Assembly (NCBI RefSeq): GCF_001039355.2
Contig: NW_019775635.1
Coordinates: forward strand, 1,739,167 to 1,768,338
Origin: Lingula anatina
Taxonomy: Eukaryota > Brachiopoda > Lingulata > Lingulida > Lingulidae
DNA: 29,172 bases
Reading direction: 5' to 3'
Made by a program: the position numbers and the translations under genes. Below, piece by piece: positions 12,501 to 23,784 of the stretch (position 1 is its first letter; each line of letters starts with the position of its first letter). The notes beneath the pieces were generated by a model. It was not told where the DNA came from. It did not search any database and worked only from the letters and a program-made list of their open reading frames with translations.

Positions 12501-15500
12501 TTTATGGATTTTATACAGGAAAAAGCTTCCTTTACCTCTGAAATCCATTAAAAGCCTTGAAAATCTCTTCTGAGAGAAGTTAATTTTATGAATTTAGTAC
12601 TTATAATGCATAGTCAACTGTAGAAAAATGAAATTTTTAAACTTCAATATTTTTATCATCATCAGGCCATGGGCAAGCAGTGTGTAGTGTTCAACTGTTC
12701 AGAAGGCCTTGACTTCAAAATGCTGGGGAAGTTCTTCTCTGGCAGTTCTCAGTCTGGCAGCTGGTCGTGTTTTGATGAGTTTAACAGGATAGACGTAGAA
12801 GTGCTGTCAGTGGTTGCACAGCAACTGCTCACCATCAAGGCGGCCAAAGACACTGGGGCACCCAAGTAGGTTTGGTTAAATGGGTCGCAACCATATTTGA
12901 TGTTTTTTAAATATTTCGATATCTTAATATAAAACCATATCTGCCTTAGAAATTTCTTTGAAGGCTATAATTTTGATGTTATTATTTTAATTCATAATTA
13001 TGTATTTTTGTGATTTTTCCCTTCTTATATATAAGTTATGCCTCTATGTCCCCCACATATCAATATTTGTGTACTGAAGTTTGCACTCATATTGTAATTT
13101 GTTTTATTGCAGGTTTGTATTTGAAGGCAGAGACATAAAACTAAACATGACATGTGGAATCTTTATCACTATGAATCCTAGGTATGTGTGTACCTGAAGA
13201 CTCTCTTCATATTTGCTATTTTAAATTTTTTTCATTGTTTTTGATTTGTAATTATGTGTCACATACGTATATAGTTTAGGTTGTGTCCTTTGGTTAATAT
13301 TTATAGGACATGTGAGAATTTTATTAACTCTCACTCAGTCTATTTCACCCTTTATATGACAATTAAGATTGAAATCTTTGAACTTTATTTGATTAACAAG
13401 AGGTGCAGGCTCAACTTGAAAAAATGTTTGAATTTTCTCCCAATATTCCAATTTTATAATTTCCATTTTACATTTCTCTAGTTACGCAGGGCGAGTGGAG
13501 CTCCCAGACAACCTGAAGTACCTGTTCCGCTCTGTCGCCATGATGGTGCCAGACTACACCCAGATTGCGGAGATCATGTTGTTCTCAGAGGGGTTCACGG
13601 CTGCCAAGTCACTGTCAGGGAAGATTGTGAATCTGTATCAGCTGGCCAGCAAACAGCTCTCGCAGCAGGTACAGGACTGGTTGTAGAGACTAACTTTAAT
13701 GTCTAAAGTTTTTTCTTTTTTTTGCTGTAAAGAGACTAACTTTCATATCTAAATTATTTTTGTTGATGTTGTTTTGTTTTGCTACTACAGGAAAAGAATA
13801 TTAATAAAACACAGTTTGAGATTGGACTTTTCCCTTATGTTACTGTTAAAAGTGAATTATAAAATCCTTCAGAAAACATGATATTTTAGTAGCTTAGATG
13901 GGATTTAGCAATTTCTTGACAATATAAATGCTTATGGGCCAATCTTCAAAGGGATTGAAAAATGTTTAAACTGTGTGTAGGCCATTGAGGGATCTAGGTA
14001 AATTATTCCATATATTTCTTATTCCAGGACCATTATGATTTTGGTATGAGAGCCATCAAGTCAGTGCTGGTGATGTCTGGACAGAGGAAGAGACAGGCAC
14101 AACTCAGGTAGTGGGGCAAGTTGGTTATTGATTATTTTTAACAAAAGTATTAAAATATATTTGTTAAAAATATTGATCAAAACTAGACATAGATGTGTAT
14201 TTCTTAATAAATTATCATTTTCTCTAAATCTAAGACAGAAATTATCATGAAATTAATTATTATCTATTATATGTAATAAAAGATTGTTTGATTGTGTTCC
14301 AGCTCTGATGGTAGAGTGAAGAGTATGACGGAGAAAGAAGAGTCCTACATCTTGATCCACTCCTTGAGAGACGCCAACCTGCCTAAGTTCCTGGCAGAAG
14401 ATGTGCCATTGTTTGAGAGCATCCTGGCAGACTTGTTCCCAGGAATTATACCTCCTGAGCAGGACCAGGGGATCTTAGAGGTAAAAATATTCTCTTTCTG
14501 TATTTGTTTTTTATTCAGGACAGTACACTGTCTTCCATAATCATTGTTTTAGTATGTGCCCCTATTCCCAGGTGTGGTAACTCCAATATTAGGAGACAAA
14601 ATAATGTGAATTTTTTTTTTGTTATTTCTGATTCAGAATCAGCTCTGTAAATACGACTAAATGATGCTATTTTCAACATTCAGTTGCTCAATAGAAAGTT
14701 TTACAGAAAAAATAGAGAGACAATCTGCTAACTTCACCACTACAAGTCAAGAGAGACAGACTGTGTTACAAGTATCAGTCTTTCCATTTACTATCTATTA
14801 TATATCTCCTGATCTGTGTATGTTCCAGAAAGCCATCTCCATGTCCATTGGGGATCAAGGTCTACAACACTGGTTCTTAACATCTACTATCTATTATAGA
14901 TCTCCTGTTCCATATTACATATCCCATGTTATATATCTTTTGTATATCTCCTGTTTGGTGTACCTTCTAGAAAGCCATCTCCATGTCTATCAGAGACCAG
15001 GGTCTCCAACACTGGTTTAGTCAGATAGAGAAAGTGAAGCAGCTCTACAGCCAGATCTTGGTGCGCCACGGGGTCATGTTAGTGGGCCCCACGGGGGGTG
15101 GGAAGTCTACCGCCAGGAGTATCTTACACAGGGCTCTGGTCCTGCTACCCTCTATCTCTACTGATGTGGCTGCAGAGGATGGGTTGATGGACTCACCTCT
15201 CAGGAAACCTGGGATGTTTGTGGTATGTAGAATAAGGTTGACAATTTTGAGGTTTAGAAATTTTCTGAGTAATTTGAGATTTCCTAACAAGGTAAATTAC
15301 AAGAACAGTGTAAAGGTTGACTGATATTAGCTGGTTATAGCTACTTTTATCAATGCAATTAAACTTAGATGATATTTTTAAATTGTACACTATTTTCAAA
15401 TTAAAATTAGATTAAATTAAATTAAAATTGACTATACATTCTAAGCATTAAGTCATTGGATTGATGCTTTAAGTCAAGAGAACTTAACTAATGTATTCTT

Positions 15501-18500
15501 ATCAAACAGCACAATCGGTCTAAGAAAGGCCGTGTGGAAATCTTCACCATCAACCCAAAGTGTGTGAAGCTGGGAGAGCTGTACGGTGAGACTGACCCCA
15601 ACACATTCGAGTGGACTGATGGCCTGATAGCTCACGCTGTGAGGAGGTTTGCCCGAGAGGTCGCCAGTACTCCCACGGAGGACCGTCCGTCCACGGCGGC
15701 CACCGCTTTGACCAGTGCCACTGGACTTACTGGGGCCACAGATGTGGTGAGTTGGAGTGTGAATGAAATGTTTTTAAATAGTGGTTTTATTGTTAGCACT
15801 ATCATTTAACTGTGAGCACATTGTGTGTGTTGTTTATTTATTCACCTGAAAAATACATTGTATACATATGTATATATATATTTAACTGAGAGCCACTGTG
15901 TGTGTGCGTGTGTGTGTGTGTGTGTTTGTGTATTGCGAACAATGTCCTGGACTACACGATGCCAGGGGGTCACCTGTACTGTATGATGCTGATGTTATTT
16001 TAAACTACATCACCTCTGGTGGCAAACCCCATACTACACCACTGGAATAGTTATAATTGTTTTATAATAGCAGCAAGAAAGATATGCATATATGACATCA
16101 CACTCTGAGGTGTTAAAAATCTTGATATTTTAGTCATTATTATTATGAAAATCTTTCCATTTGTATAAATTTCCATCATTTATGTTTGTTTAGCTACAAG
16201 GAGATCAATATTTCATGATCCATGAGATTGTAATGGTTTTTTGAATTATATCACACCCCACGGTCTCTTCATCCCATAGGGGCTATATAGTGTTGACCTG
16301 GAGACCTCCCCTGGGCCCATTGTATGAGCACAGGCAACTTATAGTTTTTTTATCCTAAATCATTGTTTGCAATCATAACTTACACAAACCATTAAAAAAA
16401 ACATAAAAAATAAAACAACAATATTTACTAGAGACACATTTGTGCAGTTCTGGGGTAAGTTAGAAATGAATCGAATATATGCAGTGACAGTCTGTATGCT
16501 GTTAAATCATATCAGGTCTCTTGGTCTCTGATCATATCAGCAATATCTTTCCTGCCACATTCTAAGAGTGCGTTCCTCAGTACTTGTACAGTGGCGCCAT
16601 CGCCCTGACTCTGCCTCCATTCCATCAGCGCTTCATACGCCATGTCATATAGTCCCTGGGCCTTGTGTTCAATGTGCTTCACAGAGACGCTCCTCGCTTG
16701 TTGTCCTGGCTGTAAATAGAGGTCTCTGAACAACATTTTCCAGTCTGTCCCTATCCGCTTAGCCACAACTTGGATGGTTTTTGCCAGCGTATTATCCTCT
16801 CCTGTGTCAATGTGAGAAGAGGCAAAGGAAGAAGCTCCAAAGGAATGTGAGGAAATGGTTGTTATAGAGCTTAGAGAATTTTCAAATTCCCCTGAAGATG
16901 TAAGGTGGTCTTTGGTATTGTTGACTTTGTGTTCATTCATATGCTTGCAGAGTACATCAACTATGGCAAAAAATCCTTTCTTTTTAGCCAACGTTAATGC
17001 AGTGTTCCCACTTTTGTCCTCCAAACTTGGATTCACACCATTGTCAAGTAAAATTTTGACAGCCTCTAAGGTGTAGTGTTCATCAGACGCCTGCATGCAC
17101 CACAGAAGAGCTGTTTTGTGGTGAAAGTCTGTGTGGTTCACAGCTATGCCTGGATTTCTCAGTAATGTCTGCATGATAGAGAGGTTTCCAACTCTGCTGG
17201 CTATCATGAGAGGTGTGGCGCCACTTGCATTTTGGCGATTGACGTTATCTCCATACCTCAGGAGAAGCTCCACTATATCTTTGTGTCCGCACTGTGTCGC
17301 GGCGATGAGAGGAGGATCACTGTTTGAGTTTGTTTTCTCAAATATGTATTTGGGATTAAAGTTTTGAAGCAATTTGCAGACATCTTGGATCCTGCCTTCT
17401 TGAATTGCATCATGGAGACTGTCTGGCAACTTGTCCTTCTTGGAAGTGACTTTTGAAATTAAGCTCTGAAGAAATCCTTCTTTTGATTCTTTGCTAGTGG
17501 GTAGAGAGGCTAAACTGTCGTTAGATTTTGCTTTTGATGTCACAGATGCTGCTCTAGATCTGCAAGCATAGATCATTGGTTCCATACCCTGAAATGATGG
17601 GTAATGATTTTAATTGATTTTTTTTGTTCTTTATCAATTTTGATTTTTCTTTTTTTCTTCCTTTTCATCTGATCATGTGGTAAAGGCATTGTCTTATGGA
17701 AAAATGGAACAACTTGTTCTCAGAAAGTTTGTAAAAGTTACACACATTACAGAGTAAATTATGTTACAGAAGAATACAAACTGAGTGGGTTAGTGGTTTG
17801 ATATGGACTTTTTATAAATACTATGAAGGCCCCAGAATTGATACATTGGAGAGAGAAAATGGGGAGAGGGGTAAAAGTCAACATACGGGAACAACATAAA
17901 TATGATTAGTTAGTTCAGTGTGGCAATATTCTTGCCATGTTATATTAATCTTTACTTCTCAGTGAAAAAAGCATTATTGTTTGTGTAATGAACAAACTCC
18001 AGCAATAGCAGTGACAGTAATTGATTTTTATAACCTTAACCACTACAAAAATTTATGCTAAAATGTAATATTTGTAGGTGTGATCTCCTAATTAAACTAT
18101 TCTTAAGACCATGGTGTTTTTCTTTCTTGTATTATTACATATAAGCAAACAAATACAAACACACAGAAGTAGATATTGTGACATACCTTTCCCTGTCATC
18201 AATTCATATTAAATTCAGTCTCTTCTCTGTACATAAAATTTCATATCTCTTATTTCACGTGACTTACCCCATGTGATGTAGTTAATGACTAAGTATCACA
18301 AGACATCCAAGGGGATTTCACTGGGAGTGGGAATGAACCTGTACTTAAACACAAAGTGTACATGTATAAAACATGAAATTGAATATTTAGACACATCATC
18401 TGTTTTCTTTTTAAAATGCAACCTTTACATTTAACCTCAAACCAAATTTATATAATTTGTTTTGTAAGTAAGTAAATACCCAGGTCAGTCATTTAAATTG

Positions 18501-18793
18501 TTGTATGTGGTAACCCAGGCAGGTGAGGGGATTCCCCCTTCTCTTTGTTAGTTGAATTCAGCACAAACCATGTGATTTGTATGATTAAAGAAAATGTCAT
18601 AGTCATAGTCATGAGGATCATATTACTTTTATGTCAGGTACAGATAAGGAGACTGGAATTTTCCATGCTTATTCTTTGGTTAATAATTGACTTATTCCTT
18701 TCTGAAAACATGACCTTACATCCAAGCCTTGCTACCAGTCTGTTTTGTCCCCTCACCTCCCTCTCTCTCTTCCCCCCCCCCCCGGCACTGCTC

Positions 18794-18849
<56 letters not shown>

Positions 18850-21800
18850 AATGTCGAAGGTGCTTTGTTTAGCTTATATATAAATGAAAATAAATAATAG
18901 TTATCTGTGTTACTTAATGCAATTCAGAAAAATTAGTTGGAAAAAATATGAAAAAGAGTAACCCTGCACAACAGTTCATTGTTTTTTTAACATGCAAATG
19001 ACACTTTTTTAATTGTTTTGTTTAAAGATTATCTCTTTAAAGATAATTGTGGTTCACTTATACTTTAAAAGAAAGGAATCAAGAACAACAAAAAATATTT
19101 TTTTCTTATTATTGTGATATATCTTTGACAGGAATTTACAATCCAGAAATTAGGTATCTTAGCAAAAATTACAATCAGTATTTTGTTATTAAAAATCAGT
19201 AATTTGCTGTATGTTATAGACTAAACAAATAACATAACTGACAAGAAGCAAATATGAAGGAAATGACATAATTTAAAAATTGAATGTATTAAGATATGTA
19301 CAATTGAAAATTTGGATTTTATAATCAAGTTTGCAGTCAGTAGTCAACATAGAGGCTCTAACTATACACAAAAGTAGCTTTGCAAGCTGTATTGTAGATG
19401 AAAGCACCCATAAGGCTGTGGTTGATTAGTTATTGGATATCTATACACTTTATGCTATTGCTATCTGTAGTCTGAATACAGCCAAGCTTTAAATTCTGAG
19501 GTCAAAACATGCATTTACACACACACACACACACATGTATATTATTATTATTATTATTATTATTACTATTTATTATTATGAAAGGGTGTTAACCTCCAAC
19601 TACTCCATGTCATTATTACACTTAAGGACCAGACAGATTGATGCCATACAGAATACTGTACCACACAAAGAGAACCTCATGTCTATTCATAACCTGTCTT
19701 AAATTAGGTAATCAAAAACTTTAATTTTCCCAGTCACTTCCTCTGACACAATAAGATGTCCATCCTGGTCTAAAGCAATACCCTGGGGTCTTACCAGACC
19801 ATCCCCCTCAGTGACCAAATGACATATAAACTCAGCCTTTGGGGACAGCATGTGGATACGGTCATTGCCACTGTCAGTGACCAGTATATGACCAAACTGG
19901 TCAACACACACACCATATGGGTGATCTAAACAGTCATCCCCCTCTGAAGCTGACCCTTTCCTACCATACCTGTGTAATACTTCCCCTTCCATGGTCAGTA
20001 CATAGACACAGTTCTTTCCAATATCTGTCACCACCAGATTACCCTGCTTGGTCAAGGCTATCCCAGAAGGATGCCTAAAAAGCTCTCTGCCATCTTTGTC
20101 TTTCCTTATCTGTCTCACTACACTACCATCATGTGTGTTAAATATCACCACACAAGCTGAACTACCATCACCTGCTGCACACACAAGATGGTCGTTTGAA
20201 AAGACAGCACCTGTACAGCTAAAACCTGAGATGACTCTAGTTATCTTAAACTTCTGCTGGGAATCTAAGAACAATATTTTCCAATAGCCCCAGCTACATA
20301 TTGCTATATTTCCATCACTGGTACAACACACACCTGTAGGACTACTTAACTGATGTTCACCATCACCTGACCACACTGACACCAATCTACCACTTCTGTC
20401 AAATAGTTTCAGGTTATTGTTGTTCCTATCTGGTACAACTATATTCATGGCATTGTCAACTGCCAGAGCCACTATGTCTGGAGTGTACTTATCTACTGCA
20501 GCTTTGGCACTAAACTCTGCTACTAGTTTCAGTCCATCTAAACTCAATGTTCCCCCAGACATTTTTCCAATTGTGTTCTTGACCTTTGAATCACTGTGAG
20601 GGACATATTCAACTTTATCTTTCTTGGAAATGGTATCCTTTGTCTCTGCTTCATGTTTAGCCATAGTAGAAGAGAGAGACTTCTGGTGCATCATCATTTC
20701 CTTGGGTGTTGCATTTTCCATCAAGTGAACAGCCAGTTCTGCTATCATTTCCATTCCATTTCTTGAGTTGATCACATCACGGCGTTTCTTTTTAAGAAAG
20801 TGCTGTTCTACTGTAACTTTGGCACGAAGTTGATGCTTCATTTTTTCCTTCTCTCGTTTAATGAAATCAATAAGTTGCTGGGAATGAATCTCAATTTGTC
20901 TTTCTGCCTCATCCTCTTCTTCTGTAAGTTCTTTCTCCTGGCGGTCAAGCTCAGTAATGGTATCATTTTTCTCTTTGATTTTTACTCTCAGTTTCTGAAC
21001 TTGATTACCGAGATGTCTCTTCTTACTGTCTAAGTCATCAAACGATGTCCTAACACTGACACAGGGGTGGTCTTTGTGACAGTCCTCTGTCACCACACAC
21101 ACATGACATATTGCTGTGTCACACTTCTTACAGTACATGGTCACCTTCTCTTCATAATGCTGACTACATGGGACATCTGTGGTGGAGGGTACGGGCTCAC
21201 ACTGTAGGAACAAAGGTACTGGAAATTCAGCCACGCCCTCCCAAGGCACAGGGACATCTTTACTGCACACAAAGCACTGGAAGGTTTCTCTAGACTTCTT
21301 CCCCTTTATGGCATCGGCAAGACAGTTTTCACACAAAATATGCCAACAGCTCAGAAGAAGTCTTGGTGCAGTCATACGTTTTTTACATTTTGGGCAATTG
21401 CGAAGGTCTGCTGTGCCATCCTCTCTTGATTGAGGTACGCACGCAGCCATTATCCCTGCTGTATCTGCTGATCTCCTGACTTTGATAGTTTTATTATAGC
21501 AGCTTTATCTGTCATACTGTACATGGAACTGTGGACCCACCAAAAGTTCAAGGTCATACACGGTTCTCACAATATTTTGTTATTACACTTATTGATACAA
21601 GTTAGGTTTTGCAAAGAATGAAATCACTTTTCAAATCTCAGTTCATACAAGAAATAACATTTAAAAGAAATGTCATTTTGCTTTGATTTTGTTTTCTAAA
21701 TCACAATTTTAGACTTGATATTATGTGGAAGCAATATATTTTGAGACCCTATACCTGTCACCTGAGTAAAACTTCTATCAGGACAAACATCACCCAGACT

Positions 21801-23746
21801 GATGTGGTTGGTCATTAAATGGGGTAATCTTATCTATAAGGGCCAGAAAATAGTTATAAGACTAATGACAGTATAGCTTTTAAATAGGTGCAAACCTTGG
21901 CAGTTAAAGAACTGTTATTGCTAAAATAAAATAAAATAACTCCTTACAAGAGCTTAGGAAGATGGCTATCATGAAGTGGACATTTAAACCGTTGTTGTAC
22001 ATATCACTTTTTTAAAGATAAGTGATTAAGAAGTCAATTTTTTTGTCTTCATATCCTTTAAAGATCACATTGTCCCAGTCACTTTATGCTGTATCCAAGT
22101 GAAAATGCTAAGTATTAAGCATAATGTGTCAGTTAAATGATTTAATACAGATAATATGAATTGAGCTGTGACAAATAATAATTGCACAGAAGTTATTTCA
22201 CATCCTCTCACTTGGTGAGTTTTAACTCAATAAACTTGAAGACAGATATTGTCTATGTAAAATTGTCTGGTGACAAAGTAAAATTTCCTGATTTTTTTTG
22301 GTAAAGTTTACAGTGTGTAGATGGGTTACTTGCACAAAGTTCTTATCAGCCACTTATCAACCACGCAACCATAACCCCTGCTGTATCTGCCAATCACCTG
22401 ACTTTGATGGTTTTATTATAGCACCTTTATCTGTCATGCTGTATATGGTCCTGTGGACCCACCAAGGTTCAAAGTCATACACGGTTCTACACATTGTATG
22501 CACAAACTCGTTGTATGTACTTTGATTGTCTTTAATAATTGATTACCTAAATTATCTAGATATTTATTATACTTCCCTGGAATTTATGGATATTTTCTTT
22601 TTTTTACAAAATTTAAGGCTACATTTTTCTCATAAGTACTATATATTTAACAATTGTGTCAATGCATACAATTACATGCAAAGCTAAAATATATAATATA
22701 AAAAATGTTTTGATCATATGTATGTAAACATCTGGTACACAAAGCAACCAATTTTACTTGAACCATGTTTTATGTAGAACTATTTTCTGTTGGTATCTTG
22801 TGAGGTGTTGAGATGAATAAAGTTTTGTTGGGGGGGGGGGGAGGGATTTGTTACTGTTATACATGTATATCATGGCTGTGGCTAGTGGAGGCAAACATGG
22901 CATCTCCAATTTTGTAAGGTTTATTTAGTGATAATGCTCATCCAAGAGTAGATGTTAATATTTACATCATAGTGGTATCAGGTGTCATCCTCTCTTCACT
23001 CAGATAAAGTGTGATCACATAGACAACCATAGATAAAACCTGTCCAAGTCATGTCTATACTGATATTATTATTCATTGTTTTAGTGAACAAACAATCACC
23101 AGCTAAACAATAGGTCACCTTGATGAATGCATGTGTATTTGCATGTATGTGCATAAATGCACGTGTGTGTGTATATGTGTATTTATGTATATGCAAGCTT
23201 ATGTGTGTATGCAAGTGGGTGTGTGTGTGCATGGCCGTATGCACATGTGGATATATATGTCAGACTGGCAAAATGAGTACTGATAGGTAGGAAGGTGGGT
23301 GCCACAAAACCAATGTCAGTGACATCTTGCCCACCTCCTCTTCCTCCTCCCTTCTCTGTTTCAAGCCAGTGACATCTTGACCCTTCCTGTACCCCCTTCC
23401 CTCTCCACTTGAGTCCAAGGAATCATTTATTATTATTAAAAAAATGATATCCTATATTATTTAAAGAAAGGTCATTAAGTATCTTTCTATCTTCCAGACT
23501 GCCAGTACCAACCCCTCCAGTCCCGGTCCTATCAGTGAAGTAGGGGAGACAGATGGCCAGACGGTGGCAGGGGATGCAGCTGACCACCCCCCTGACCATG
23601 AGACCATGCATGAGGGGGAGATGATACCTGTGGACTGGAAGTGGCTGGTAAGATATAGCTTGCTCTTTCTCTCCCCCTCTTCCCCTCCCTTTTTCTCTCT
23701 CTCTCACTTGCTCTTTCTCTCCCTCTCTCTCTCCCTCTCTCTCTCT

Positions 23747-23784
<38 letters not shown>

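Larger units (their letters stand above)
17592..19698. other. Region between the two nested genes
   Basis: About 2.1 kb of AT-rich DNA. It holds a possible upstream noncoding exon of the ankyrin gene (donor near 18187 on the - strand), a C run at 18774-18783, an (ATT)n microsatellite at 18795-18848, a (CA)n tract at 19518-19535 and a (TTA)n tract at 19540-19577. TTTATT at 19569-19574 gives AATAAA on the - strand, about 125 bases past the stop of the TRIM-NHL gene, a likely polyadenylation signal. The small open frames here follow simple repeats. Confidence 0.7.

Noticed and set aside
14661-15020. 119-residue frame through intron 27 as an independent gene
   Set aside because: It is intron sequence plus the duplicated exon edge; only [15 protein letters not shown] is exon-derived.
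18545-18883. 112-residue frame with poly-isoleucine
   Set aside because: Depends on the (ATT)n tract; no homology or codon bias seen.
22817-22845. AATAAA followed by a G run, as a premature polyadenylation site for the dynein gene
   Set aside because: AATAAA is frequent in AT-rich DNA, and the downstream sequence is a G homopolymer, not a GU/U-rich element; nothing else supports it.
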